64,000 nt of DNA from Actinophytocola sp963727495 (GTDB taxonomy: Bacteria > Actinomycetota > Actinomycetes > Mycobacteriales > Pseudonocardiaceae): positions 62,001-126,000 of the forward strand of contig CAVSGQ010000011.1 in assembly GCA_963727495.1 (NCBI GenBank), in the 5' to 3' direction. The first letter of the stretch is position 1; each line of letters starts with the position of its first letter. A program made the position numbers and the translations under genes. This document shows positions 16,748 to 31,416 of the stretch, in pieces. The notes under the pieces are model-generated. The model ran no database searches, had not been told where the DNA came from, and saw only the letters and a program-made list of their open reading frames with translations.

Positions 16748-18028
16748 ATGCACACGCGGGAGGTGTCCCGGCGCCTCGTCCCCGCCGCCTACCGGCCGGT
16801 GCTCGCCAACCGGGTGTTCCGGCGGCTGACCCTCGGCTTCGGGGTCTCCTACCTCGGGGACGGGATGAGCTTCGTGGCGGTCGCATGGCTCGCCATCCAG
16901 CTCGCGCCGCAGGCGACGGCGGGGCTGTGGGTCGGCGGCGCGGTGGCCGCGTACACGCTGCCGGGCGTGGCCGGCGCCCTGCTGTTCGGTCGCCGGCTGC
17001 GCCGGGTGCCGGCCAGGCGGCTGCTGATCGCGGACAACGTGGTGCGCGGCGTGTTCCTCGGCGCCGTGCCGCTCGCCTGGTTCGCCGGGCTGCTCACGCC
17101 GCCGCTGTACGTCGTGCTGCTCGCGGTCTCCTCGCTGTTGCACGCGTGGGGCAGCGCGGGCAAGTACACCCTGCTGGCCGAGCTGCTGCCCGGCGAGCAG
17201 CGGCTCGCCGCGAACACCCTCGTCGGCTCGCTCGAGTTCGCGGCCATGATCGCCGGGCCCGCGATCGCCGGGCTGCTGGTGACGGTCGTCAGCTCCGCGC
17301 TCGTGCTCGGCCTGGACGCGCTCACCTACGTGTTCCTCGCCGTGCTCGTCGCGCGCACCCGGCTGCCGGCGTCGGGGCAGGTCTCCCCCGTCGACCGGGC
17401 AGCCGCCCGCGGCGGGTTCGCGTTGCTGCGGTCCCATCCCGAGCTGCTCGGCCTGCTGACGCTCACCTGGTTCTTCAACCTGCTCTACGGCCCGGTCGAG
17501 GTCGCCCTGCCGCTGCACGTGACCGGCGACCTGCACGCGCCGGCCGCCCTGCTCGGCCTCTACTGGATGCTGTTCGGCATCGGCGCGGTGCTCGGCGGGC
17601 TCACGGTCGGCGCGCTGCGGCGGCTGCCGCTCTGGCCGGTGACGGTCGGCATCGTGGTCGGCTGGGGGCTCACGCTGCTGCCGTTCGGCCTCGGCGCGCC
17701 GACGGCCGTCACCGTCGCGTCCTTCATGCTCGGCGGCGCGATCTACGGACCGTTCGTGGCGCTGTCGGTGACGCTCATGCAGGCGACGTCGCCGCCGCGG
17801 CACCTGGCCGCGATGCTCGCGGCCCGCAGCGCGGCGCTGCTGACCGCCTCGCCGCTCGGCACGGCGCTCGGCGGGCCGCTCACCACGGCCCTGGGCGCGC
17901 GGGCGACGCTCGGCGGCTCGGGCCTGGTGACCGTGGCGCTCGGCGCCGTCGCGTGCCTGCTGCTGGTGGCGCGTCGGCGGAACGGACCGGTCAGGAATCG
18001 AGAAGCGCCGTCCCCGGCGCGAGCCTAA
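16748..18028 (+). CDS. MFS exporter, EntS/MFS_3-like
   Basis: 426 residues with about 12 membrane helices. The N-terminal segment RLTLGFGVSYLGDGMSFVAVAWLA, the loop GRRLRRVPARRLLIADNVVRG and GSLEFAAMIAGPAIAGLLV recall the MFS_3 group of small-molecule effluxers. Substrate unknown. ATG at 16748. The 3' end overlaps the second copy of the promoter-like repeat, so the downstream VOC gene probably has its own promoter inside this gene. Confidence 0.87.
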   Translation: MHTREVSRRLVPAAYRPVLANRVFRRLTLGFGVSYLGDGMSFVAVAWLAIQLAPQATAGLWVGGAVAAYTLPGVAGALLFGRRLRRVPARRLLIADNVVRGVFLGAVPLAWFAGLLTPPLYVVLLAVSSLLHAWGSAGKYTLLAELLPGEQRLAANTLVGSLEFAAMIAGPAIAGLLVTVVSSALVLGLDALTYVFLAVLVARTRLPASGQVSPVDRAAARGGFALLRSHPELLGLLTLTWFFNLLYGPVEVALPLHVTGDLHAPAALLGLYWMLFGIGAVLGGLTVGALRRLPLWPVTVGIVVGWGLTLLPFGLGAPTAVTVASFMLGGAIYGPFVALSVTLMQATSPPRHLAAMLAARSAALLTASPLGTALGGPLTTALGARATLGGSGLVTVALGAVACLLLVARRRNGPVRNREAPSPARA

Positions 18029-18042
18029 CGTGATCGTCATCG
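17989..18042 (+). repeat. Second copy of the promoter-like direct repeat
   Basis: It begins with the same 22 bases as 16620-16641 and ends CTAACGTGATCG. It covers the last codons of the MFS gene and lies about 25 bases before the VOC start codon, consistent with a promoter for that gene. Confidence 0.65.
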
Positions 18043-18065
18043 ACCCCACGACCTCAGGAGTGACC

Positions 18066-18419
18066 ATGACCGGCTCGTCCACCCAGGGAATCAAGACCGT
18101 GCTGCACCCCGTCTCCGACCTGGCGAACGCCACGCGGGTGTACACGGCCCTGCTCGGCGTCCCACCACAGACCGAGGGCCCCTACTATGTCGGTTTCGAT
18201 GTCGAGGGCCAGCACATCGGGCTGGTGCCGGGCGGCGGACCGCAGGCCATGACCTCACCGGTCGCCTACTGGCACGTGCCGGACATCGAGGCGAAACTGG
18301 CCGAGGTGACCGCCGCGGGCGCCACCGTGAAGGAGCCCGCGCACAACGTCGGCGGCGGCCGGCTGGTGGCCACCGTCACCGACCCCGACGGCAACGTCCT
18401 CGGGCTGCTGCAGGATTGA
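18066..18419 (+). CDS. VOC (glyoxalase/bleomycin-resistance) family protein
   Basis: 117 residues forming one vicinal-oxygen-chelate module pair: TVLHPVSDLANATRVYTALLG at the start and VATVTDPDGNVLGLLQD at the end. Members bind metals or drugs, or catalyse isomerisation or lyase reactions; nothing here tells which. ATG at 18066 follows CAGGAG. The UvrA-like gene begins six bases after its stop, so the two are likely cotranscribed. Confidence 0.88.
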   Translation: MTGSSTQGIKTVLHPVSDLANATRVYTALLGVPPQTEGPYYVGFDVEGQHIGLVPGGGPQAMTSPVAYWHVPDIEAKLAEVTAAGATVKEPAHNVGGGRLVATVTDPDGNVLGLLQD

Positions 18420-18425
18420 TGAGTG

Positions 18426-20800
<2,375 letters not shown>

Positions 20801-20810
20801 CGTAAGGCCA

Positions 20811-20953
20811 ACGAGCCGACCCACCACACCGCCGAGCCGACCCCTGACACGCCGCGCCGAGCCGACCCCTGACACCGGCGAGTCGACTCCCTCGCGCCAC
20901 CGGTCGACACGACCGCGCCACCGGTCGACACGACCGCGCCACGGGACGACTCG
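20811..20953. repeat. 21-bp-period intergenic repeat, locus 1
   Basis: Left arm: units such as CCGAGCCGACCCCTGACAC at 20811-20878. Right arm: two identical 21-bp units (CCGGTCGACACGACCGCGCC plus A) at about 20901-20942, followed by CGGGACGACTCG. The arms are roughly inverted, as at 35197-35463 and 59093-59310. It lies between the convergent UvrA-like and 21007 genes, so a transcription-terminating structure is possible. Confidence 0.75.
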
Positions 20954-21006
20954 CCGATGGCCGTGGGGCGGGCCGGCGCTGGACGCAGCGGCCCGACGCG
21001 GCGCTC

Positions 21007-21456
21007 CTAGGCGATCAGGTCGGCGCGCCGGGCGAGGTCGTCGCGGGCGGCGCGCAGGCGGCGGGCGGTCTCGCCCAGCTCCGGCGCGATCGGGAGGCGT
21101 CCCGGGAGCCGGCGGCCGGACCTGGGGAACGCCAGCCGCACCGCGTAGTGCACGAGCATGCAGTGCTGCATCAGCAACAGCGCGACCTGCCGGTACAGCG
21201 GGTCCACGTCGACGTCGTGGTCCGCGTCGGCCGCCCAGCCGTGCAGGCGGTGGTACTCGCCGGCGACGTAGCCGCCCTCCCGGGCCAGACCGATGCCGGG
21301 GTGCTCGTCGACCGCGCAGCCGCGCAGCACCGCCTGCGCGCGGTCCTGCAGCGCGCAGCCGCGGTCGGCGATGGCCAACAGGCCGAGCAGCTGCAGGTCG
21401 GCGCTCTCGCGCGCGCCACCGGGTCTTCGCTCCCCGGAACCGGACCGTGGCCTCAT
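21007..21456 (-). CDS. Conserved hypothetical protein, last gene of kinase operon
   Basis: 149 residues that I do not recognise. The predicted protein is mostly helical and soluble, with VALLLMQHCMLVHYAVRLAF in the middle and an Arg-rich C-terminal helix (ARRLRAARDDLARRADL). I start at the ATG ending at 21456 behind GGGAGG; a longer frame would overlap the kinase gene. It follows the hybrid kinase by 26 bases on the same strand and ends at repeat locus 1. Confidence 0.65.
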   Translation of the reverse strand: MRPRSGSGERRPGGARESADLQLLGLLAIADRGCALQDRAQAVLRGCAVDEHPGIGLAREGGYVAGEYHRLHGWAADADHDVDVDPLYRQVALLLMQHCMLVHYAVRLAFPRSGRRLPGRLPIAPELGETARRLRAARDDLARRADLIA

Positions 21457-21482
21457 CGGCCGCCTCCCTGCTCGGGCCGATC

Positions 21483-25034
<3,552 letters not shown>

Positions 25035-25044
25035 GGACGGTGTC

Positions 25045-25488
25045 TCACCGTGCCCGCGGCCGTCCGGGCAGGCGGGTGTCGAACGCCGTCCGCCCGTCCG
25101 CGACGCCCCGGATCGTGGTCACCATGTCCTCCAGCGCACCGGCCTTCAACAGCACGCCCGCGCCGCCCGCCGCGGCGACGCGGGAGGCGATCTCGCGGTC
25201 GGCGGCGCCGGTGAACAGCAGCACCCGCACGCCGGGCACCCGCGCCAGCAGCCGGCCGATCGCCGCCACCCCGTCGCCGTCGGGTAACCGCCGGTCCAGC
25301 AGCACCACGTCCGGCTCGTGGCGCGCGGTCTCGGCCACCGCGTCCTCGACCGACGCGGCGGTGCCGACCAGGTCGATGTCGGGGATCTCCTCGAACGCGG
25401 CGGTCATCGCCGTCAGGACGAGCTCGTGGTCGTCGACCAGGACCAGCCGGACCGGCCGGGACGGCTGCGCAGGATCGTTCCCCGACAC
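25045..25488 (-). CDS. Stand-alone response regulator receiver domain
   Basis: About 147 residues comprising a NarL-type receiver only: LVDDHE acidic pair, phosphoacceptor Asp near residue 65 in VVLLDRRLPDGDG, Thr in LLFTGAA and Lys in LLKAG. No DNA-binding domain follows. I prefer the GTG ending at 25488 behind GGGAG; a TTG two codons earlier is possible. It is ten bases upstream of the HAMP kinase on the same strand, so it is the likely diffusible partner of that kinase. It strongly resembles the receiver of the LuxR-type protein at 60995. Confidence 0.88.
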   Translation of the reverse strand: MSGNDPAQPSRPVRLVLVDDHELVLTAMTAAFEEIPDIDLVGTAASVEDAVAETARHEPDVVLLDRRLPDGDGVAAIGRLLARVPGVRVLLFTGAADREIASRVAAAGGAGVLLKAGALEDMVTTIRGVADGRTAFDTRLPGRPRAR

Positions 25489-25612
25489 ACTCAATCACTC
25501 CCGGCTGGCTCGTCGGACCCGTGGCCGGGCGGTGAGCTGTTACTCGAGCACCGAAAGTGTAAGACCTTCCGGCGCCCGGACAGGCGCCAACCACCCGGCC
25601 GGCGGAGCCGGA

Positions 25613-26725
25613 TCAGGTGTCGTGCAGCAGCACGCCGCGGATGTTGCGCCCGTCGCGAAGGTCCTGGTAGCCCTCGTTGACCTGCTCGAGCGTGTAGGTC
25701 CGGGTGACCAGCTCGTCCAGCTTGAGCTGTCCGGCGTCGTAGAGCCGCAGCAGCCGCACGATGTCGTGCTGCGGGTTGGACGAGCCGAACAGCGTGCCCT
25801 TCACGGTCTTCTCGAACAGGGTCAGCACCGCGCCGGAGAGGTGGATGGTCAGCTTCTCCGGGTTCGCGAGCCCGGTCACCACGACCGTGCCGCCCTTGCC
25901 GACCGCGTTGAACGCGGCGGACACCACGTCCTCGTCGACCGTGCCGACCGTGACCAGCGCCTGGTCCGCGCCCTGGCCCCAGGTCAGCTCCTCGATCTTC
26001 GCCTGGGCCTCCTCGGCCGTCGCGAACGCGTGGGTGGCACCGAACCGCAGCGCGGTGTCCCGCTTGAGCGCCACCGGGTCGACGACGACCACGTGCTTGG
26101 CACCGGCGTGCGCCGCGCCCTGCACGGCGTTGATGCCGATGCCGCCGATCCCGTACACCACGACGCTGTCGCCCGCGCGCACGTTGCCGGCGTACACCGC
26201 GCTGCCCCAGCCGGTCGGCACGCCGCAGCCCACCAGCACGGCCTTGTCCAGCGGCAGCCAGTCGTCCACCTTCACGACCGAGTGCTGGGAGATCGTCGCG
26301 TACTGGCTGAACGTGCCCACGAGGCACATGGCGCCGAAGTCCTCGCCGCCGCCGTGGAAGCGGAAGCTGCCGTCCGGGAAGTAGCCCTCCAGGATCGTGG
26401 CGCCCATGTCGCACAGGTTCTGCCGGCCGGTCGAGCAGTACCGGCAGGTCCCGCAGTTCGGGATGAAGCTGCAGACGACGTGGTCGCCCGCCTTGACCTT
26501 GGTGACGCCGGGGCCGACCTCCTCGATGATGCCCGCACCCTCGTGGCCGCCCACGATCGGGAACCGCGGCACCAGGTCGCCGTCGGTGAGGTGCAGGTCG
26601 GAATGGCACAGCCCGGCCGCCGTGTAGCGGATCAGGACCTCGCCGTCCCGCGGACCGTCCAGGTCGAGCTCCATGATCTCGAACGGCTTGCCCGCGTCGA
26701 CCAGTACCGCTGCCTTCGTCTTCAC
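25613..26725 (-). CDS. NDMA-dependent (mycofactocin-type) alcohol dehydrogenase
   Basis: 370-residue zinc-dependent medium-chain dehydrogenase. Catalytic zinc motif GLCHSDLHLTDGDL and GGHEGAG; structural zinc cysteines in CGTCRYCSTGRQNLC; nucleotide fold GIGGIGINAVQGA. The overall sequence fits the NDMA-dependent class, whose NAD is bound tightly and recycled by mycofactocin instead of exchanging with free NAD. The mycofactocin biosynthesis cluster lies only 2 kb downstream in the window, supporting this assignment. ATG ending at 26725 is preceded by GGAGAGGAGAACG. Confidence 0.9.
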   Translation of the reverse strand: MKTKAAVLVDAGKPFEIMELDLDGPRDGEVLIRYTAAGLCHSDLHLTDGDLVPRFPIVGGHEGAGIIEEVGPGVTKVKAGDHVVCSFIPNCGTCRYCSTGRQNLCDMGATILEGYFPDGSFRFHGGGEDFGAMCLVGTFSQYATISQHSVVKVDDWLPLDKAVLVGCGVPTGWGSAVYAGNVRAGDSVVVYGIGGIGINAVQGAAHAGAKHVVVVDPVALKRDTALRFGATHAFATAEEAQAKIEELTWGQGADQALVTVGTVDEDVVSAAFNAVGKGGTVVVTGLANPEKLTIHLSGAVLTLFEKTVKGTLFGSSNPQHDIVRLLRLYDAGQLKLDELVTRTYTLEQVNEGYQDLRDGRNIRGVLLHDT

Positions 26726-26925
26726 GACGTCGTTCTCCTCTCCACTTCCCCCCGGGCGTGGAGATCACCGCAGTGAGCCAGAACACACAGTAGCCGTTTG
26801 CCGCTGGTCAGGCGAGTGGCTCGGGGCCGGCGATCACCCGTCCAGGTACCTCGCCCGCCGCCGCTGTATTGATCCCATCGCTGCGAACATTATCCACAAT
26901 GATAGTAATCTGCTACCGTCGTGGC

Positions 26926-27513
26926 ATGGCGTCCGCGGATCTCCTGCTGCACCCGGTCCGGTTGCGGATCGTGCAGGCGTTCCTCGGCGACCGGGCCCTG
27001 ACCACCGCCGATCTGGCGGCGGAACTGTCCGACGTGGCGCCGGCCACCCTGTACCGGCAGGTCGCCCGGCTGGTCGACGCCGGGGTCGTGCAGGTGGTCG
27101 CGCAGCGGCGGGTCCGCGGCGCGGTGCAGCGCACCTACCGGCTGCGATCCAGCGCGGCGCTGATCACGGCGGACGAGGTCGCGGCCATGAGCGTCGAGGA
27201 GATGCGCCACGCGTTCATGACGTTCGTGGCCGGGTTGCTCGGCGACGTCGACCGGTACCTGGCCCGTGACGATGTCGACCCGATCCGCGACGGGGCCAGC
27301 TTCCGGCTCGGCGGGCTGTGGCTCGACGACGCCGAGTTCGCCGCCCTGCTGCGCGACCTCACGCGGGTGCTGCAACCCGCCGCCGCCAACGCACCCCGGC
27401 CAGGTCGCACGCGCCGCGTCCTGGCCACCGTCCTGCTCCCCGGCGAGGAGTCCCTCCCCGGCGAGCAGGCCACCGAACCCGCGAACCCGAAAGAGAGGAC
27501 GTCCGAGCCATGA
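26926..27513 (+). CDS. ArsR-like winged-helix regulator
   Basis: 195 residues. A winged helix at the N-terminus (HPVRLRIVQAFLGDRALTTADLAAELSDVAPATLYRQVARLVDAGVVQVV) is followed by a helical domain. ATG at 26926 starts MASADLLLHP. The start of the next gene overlaps the stop (ATGA), so regulator and hydrolase are coupled. The AT-richer patch TTATCCACAATGATAGTAAT at about 26890-26909 is a possible promoter/operator site. Confidence 0.85.
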   Translation: MASADLLLHPVRLRIVQAFLGDRALTTADLAAELSDVAPATLYRQVARLVDAGVVQVVAQRRVRGAVQRTYRLRSSAALITADEVAAMSVEEMRHAFMTFVAGLLGDVDRYLARDDVDPIRDGASFRLGGLWLDDAEFAALLRDLTRVLQPAAANAPRPGRTRRVLATVLLPGEESLPGEQATEPANPKERTSEP

Positions 27514-28808
27514 TGCCCACCGGACCCGCCACCACCGGTACGACCGTGCTGGACCTCGTCCAGGCCGGCCGGTACGCCGAGATCCGCGACATGTTCGCCC
27601 CGAACCTGCGCCCCATGGTGACACCGGAGTCGCTGCGGGCCGCCTGGACCGCCGAGCTCGACCGGCACGGCCGGGTCACCACGGTCGGCACACCGGTCAG
27701 CGAGCCGGCCGAACCGGGCAGCACCCTGGTGAAGGTCCCGGTGGCCTTCGAACGCGGCCAGGCCAGTGTCCTGGTGGCGGTCAGCGACGCGGGCTGGGTG
27801 GCCGGCATCCAGCTGGCCGCCGCGGACGCGGCGCGACCCACGCAGCCGTGGCAGCCACCCGACTACGCCGACCCCGGCACGTTCCACGAGCAGGACGTGA
27901 CGATCGGCACCGGTCCACTCGCCGTGCCCGGCACCCTGACCGTGCCCGACTCACCCGGGCCGCATCCCGCGGTCGTCCTGCTGGCCGGGTCGGGACCGGT
28001 CGACCGTGACTCGACCATCGGCCGCAACAAGCCGTTCAAGGACCTCGCGTGGGGCCTGGCCACCCGGGGCATCGCGGTGGCGCGCTTCGACAAGGTCACC
28101 TATGCCCACGGCCATCAGGTGGCGCAGGTCGCCGAGTTCACCGTCGACGACGAGTACCTGCCCCACGCGATCGCCGCCGTGCACCTGCTCCGCCGGCAGC
28201 CGACCGTCGACTCGCACCGGGTCTTCGTGCTCGGCCACAGCCTCGGCGGCACCGTCGCCCCCCGCGTCGTCGCGGCCGAACCGGACATCGCCGGACTGGT
28301 CATCCTGGCCGGCGGTGCCCAACCGCTGCACTGGGCCGCCGTCCGCCAGCTCCGGTACCTCGCCTCCCTGGACCCCGCCAACGCCGCCGCATTCCGGCCG
28401 ACCATCGACACGGTCACCAGGCAGGCACGGGCGGTGGACAGCCCGGACCTGTCCGACGCGACCCCGGCCGGCGACCTGCTCTTCGGCGTGCCCGCCGCGT
28501 ACTGGCTCGACCTGCGCGGCTACGACCCGGCCGCCCGCGCCGCCGAGCTGGGCAAGCCGGTACTCATCCTGCAGGGCGGCCGGGACTACCAGGTCACCAT
28601 CGCCGACGACCTCGCGCGATGGCGGGACGGCCTCGCCGGCCGCCCCGACGTCACGATCCGCGTCCTCGACGCCGACAACCACCTGTTCTTCCCCGGCACC
28701 GGCCCGTCCAGGCCGTCGGAATCCGAACCCGCCCAACACCTCGACCCGGCCGTCGTCGCCGACGTCACCACCTGGCTGACCGACGCTTCGCCCTCGTCCG
28801 GCGAGTGA
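27510..28808 (+). CDS. Alpha/beta hydrolase with N-terminal DUF3887-like domain
   Basis: 432 residues. The first 110 form a small domain like DUF3887. The hydrolase domain follows, with the nucleophile elbow GHSLGG, the acid in LILQGGRDYQV and the histidine in DADNHLFF. No signal peptide is seen. The esterase/peptidase substrate is unknown; close relatives are annotated as alpha/beta fold hydrolases of xenobiotic or secondary metabolism. ATG at 27510 overlaps the regulator stop, implying that the regulator upstream controls it. The gene ends two bases before the convergent mftD stop. Confidence 0.87.
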   Translation: MMPTGPATTGTTVLDLVQAGRYAEIRDMFAPNLRPMVTPESLRAAWTAELDRHGRVTTVGTPVSEPAEPGSTLVKVPVAFERGQASVLVAVSDAGWVAGIQLAAADAARPTQPWQPPDYADPGTFHEQDVTIGTGPLAVPGTLTVPDSPGPHPAVVLLAGSGPVDRDSTIGRNKPFKDLAWGLATRGIAVARFDKVTYAHGHQVAQVAEFTVDDEYLPHAIAAVHLLRRQPTVDSHRVFVLGHSLGGTVAPRVVAAEPDIAGLVILAGGAQPLHWAAVRQLRYLASLDPANAAAFRPTIDTVTRQARAVDSPDLSDATPAGDLLFGVPAAYWLDLRGYDPAARAAELGKPVLILQGGRDYQVTIADDLARWRDGLAGRPDVTIRVLDADNHLFFPGTGPSRPSESEPAQHLDPAVVADVTTWLTDASPSSGE

Positions 28809-28810
28809 CC

Positions 28811-29980
28811 TCAGCCCAGCGCCCGCTCGAAGCCGGGCGGGACGAGGACGTCGTCGCGGGTCAGCTCGTGCACCGAGCCGTGGCCCAGGGCCAGCAGCGC
28901 GGAGTCGATCCCGGCGCGCAGGATGTCCAGCACGTTCTCCACCCCGGCCTGCCCCGCCGCGGCGAGCCCCCACAGGTAGGCGCGGCCCACCAGCACCGCG
29001 CGCGCCCCGAGGGCCAGCGCCTTCACCACGTCGCCGCCGCGCCGGATGCCGCCGTCGAGCAGCACCTCGACCTGGTCGCCGACGGCGTCGGCGATCGCCG
29101 GGAGCGCGCGGACCGTCGCCGGGGTGCCGTCGAGGTTGTTGCCGCCGTGGTTGGACACCGAGATCGCGCTGACCCCCGCGTCGACGGCCCGGCGCGCCTC
29201 GTCGACGCGGATCACGCCCTTGAGCAGGAACGGCCCGTCCCACTGCTCGCGCAGCCACCGCACGTCGTCCCAGGTGGGCGGCGGGGTCTGCATCCACTGG
29301 CCGTACGCGCCGAAGAACGTGGGCACCTCGCCGCCGGGGTCGGCCATGTTCGGCACGCCGAGCGCGGGCGGCCGGCCGGTCCGCGCGTAGGCGAGCAGCC
29401 AGCGCGGCCGGGGCAGTGCCTCGGGCAGGTGCCGGAGGATCTCCCGGACGCCGACCCGCTCCGGGATGCTCGGGCTGCCCCAGTCGCGCATGTGCGAGAA
29501 CGACCAGTCGAGGGTCAGGATCAGCCCCACCGCACCGGCCGCCCTGGCCCGGGCCACGCGCCTGGTCATCTCCTCGCGGCTGCCACACCAGTAGATCTGG
29601 AACAGCGTCATCGGGTTGGCCGCGACGACCTCCTCGACCGGCTTGCTGGCGAACGAGCTCAGGCCGATCGCGGTCCCCCGCGCCGCGGCCGCGCGCGCGA
29701 CCGCCACCTCGCCGTCCGGGCACACCGCCTGCACGCCGGTCGGCGAGATCAGCACCGGCATCGACAGCGACTGGCCCAGCACGGTCGTGGCCAGCTCCCG
29801 CTTCGCGGACAGCCCCGCGGTGCGCGGGGCGAAGCCGAGCTCGTCGAACGCGCGCACGTTGTCCTGCACGGTCAGGCCCTTCTCCGAGCCCGCGAGCAGC
29901 GCGCCGTACACCGACCTGGGCAGCCTCCTGCGCGCGCGGCGCTGCGCCTCGGCAACCGTCTCGAACCAGGCGTCGGCCAT
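28811..29980 (-). CDS. mftD: Mycofactocin biosynthesis FMN-dependent dehydrogenase MftD
   Basis: 389 residues of the FMN-dependent alpha-hydroxyacid dehydrogenase family. In mycofactocin synthesis MftD oxidatively deaminates the AHDP intermediate to give the redox-active pre-mycofactocin. Visible blocks: PVLISPTGVQAVCPDGE, LKGVIRVDEARRAVDAGVSAISVSNHGGNNLDG (active-site His in SNHGG) and VLLDGGIRRGGDVVKALALGARAVLVGRAYLWGL for the phosphate of FMN. ATG ending at 29980, two bases after the mftF stop. Last gene of the cluster. Confidence 0.95.
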   Translation of the reverse strand: MADAWFETVAEAQRRARRRLPRSVYGALLAGSEKGLTVQDNVRAFDELGFAPRTAGLSAKRELATTVLGQSLSMPVLISPTGVQAVCPDGEVAVARAAAARGTAIGLSSFASKPVEEVVAANPMTLFQIYWCGSREEMTRRVARARAAGAVGLILTLDWSFSHMRDWGSPSIPERVGVREILRHLPEALPRPRWLLAYARTGRPPALGVPNMADPGGEVPTFFGAYGQWMQTPPPTWDDVRWLREQWDGPFLLKGVIRVDEARRAVDAGVSAISVSNHGGNNLDGTPATVRALPAIADAVGDQVEVLLDGGIRRGGDVVKALALGARAVLVGRAYLWGLAAAGQAGVENVLDILRAGIDSALLALGHGSVHELTRDDVLVPPGFERALG

Positions 29981-29982
29981 GG

Positions 29983-31416
29983 TCACCCTCTCCTGTCGAT
30001 GCGCAGCGGGCGCCGGCCCACCCGCGGGCGCAGCGGCGCGGCGGTGCGGGCGGCGACGCAGCCGGCCAGCACGCCGCTGCCGTAGGCGATGTCGTCGGCC
30101 AGCCGGCCGAGCACGAAGCGGACGGGGTCGAGCGCGTCCCGGTGGCGCGCCCACTCGGCCAGCGGCGGGCCGAGCAGCAGCGACGCCGCGGCGAGCCGGC
30201 GCCGGCCACCGGTGAGCAGCCCGGCGGCCAGCAGCGGCGCGGCGTACTGGGTGGCGTAGTGGCCGATGCCGAGCCAGGTCTGGTACGCCGCCCGGGCGTT
30301 GGCCCGCAGCACGCCGGTCACCGGCAGGCCGGCGCGGCGCAGGGTCCGGGTGACGGCGAGCACCGAGCCGGCGTAGCCGGCGGCCGCGAGCGCGGGACGG
30401 CGGGCCAGCACGGCGCCGGCGGTGAGCGCGGGCCAGGGGAACAGCACCAGCGGCGGCACCGAGCCGGGGTGGCGCCGGGCGAGCGGCGCCGCGGAGGTGC
30501 CGTAGCGGTAGCGCCGGGCCAGCAGCGCGCGCCAGGTGTCCGGCTCCCGGTGGCGCACCTCGACGGCCGGCTCGTAGCGCACGCGCCAGCCCCTCTCGTG
30601 CAGCCGCCACACCAGGTCCACGTCCTCGCCGCTGACCCGCAGCGCGGGGTCGAACACCGCGCCGCCGCGCGCGGCGGCGGCCAGCGCGGCGCGGCGGGCC
30701 AGCAGCGCCGCGGTCGGCACGTAGGCGACCCGGGTGTGCGGCGCGACCGCGGCGGGCCGGTCGCCGAGGTCCAGCGCGCACGCCGCGCGGGTGAACCGGG
30801 CGGCCCAGCCGCGCTCCGGTCCACACGGGACGATCCGGGGCGCGACCGCGGCGACGAGCGGGTCGGCGAAGTGCGGTGCCAGCGCGTCGATCCAGCCCGC
30901 GGGCGGCACGCAGTCACTGTCCACGAAGGCCACCAGCTCGGTGCCGGCGTGCTCGAGCCCGGTGTTGCGGGCCGCGGCCGGACCGCCGTTCACCGCACGC
31001 ACCACCAGCCTCGCGCCGAAGCGCGCGGCCGCCGCCGCGACCGCCCGCGGGTCGCGCGAGCCGTCGTCGACCACGACGACCGGGTGGCGGTCGCCGAGCG
31101 CGGCGAGGCAGCGGGCCAGCGCGCCGACCCGGTCGTACACCGGGATCACCACGGTCACGTCCGGGATCCGGGCCGGTCGCGGGGGGCGGGGGTGGGCGAA
31201 CCCGGCGTCGGTGAGCCGGCGGGCCAGCGCGGCGGCGGCCCGCGAGCCCACCGGGCCGGCGGCGAGCTCGTCCCACGCGGCGCGGCCGGCGGCGGTCAGC
31301 CGGATCACCCGCGCGGGCGAGCCGCCGAACCAGGCGTCGCCGGTCAGCTGCCTGGCGGACGGGTCGAGCTCGACCCGGAAGCCGGCGGGAAGGGGTGTGG
31401 TCCCGGGCGTGGTCAC
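29983..31416 (-). CDS. mftF: Mycofactocin glycosyltransferase MftF
   Basis: 477 residues. The GT2-type domain has VTVVIPVYDRVGALARCLAAL, VVVDDGSRD, NGGPAAARNTGLEHAGTELVAFVDSDC (DxD-like metal site) and SGEDVDLVWRLHERGWRVRYEP. Hydrophobic segments follow near the C-terminus. MftF adds glucose chains to the mycofactocin precursor. The N-terminal 80 residues (FRVELDPSARQLTGDAWFGGSP) match the MftF-specific opening. GTG start overlaps the SDR stop (GTGA). Confidence 0.94.
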   Translation of the reverse strand: MTTPGTTPLPAGFRVELDPSARQLTGDAWFGGSPARVIRLTAAGRAAWDELAAGPVGSRAAAALARRLTDAGFAHPRPPRPARIPDVTVVIPVYDRVGALARCLAALGDRHPVVVVDDGSRDPRAVAAAAARFGARLVVRAVNGGPAAARNTGLEHAGTELVAFVDSDCVPPAGWIDALAPHFADPLVAAVAPRIVPCGPERGWAARFTRAACALDLGDRPAAVAPHTRVAYVPTAALLARRAALAAAARGGAVFDPALRVSGEDVDLVWRLHERGWRVRYEPAVEVRHREPDTWRALLARRYRYGTSAAPLARRHPGSVPPLVLFPWPALTAGAVLARRPALAAAGYAGSVLAVTRTLRRAGLPVTGVLRANARAAYQTWLGIGHYATQYAAPLLAAGLLTGGRRRLAAASLLLGPPLAEWARHRDALDPVRFVLGRLADDIAYGSGVLAGCVAARTAAPLRPRVGRRPLRIDRRG

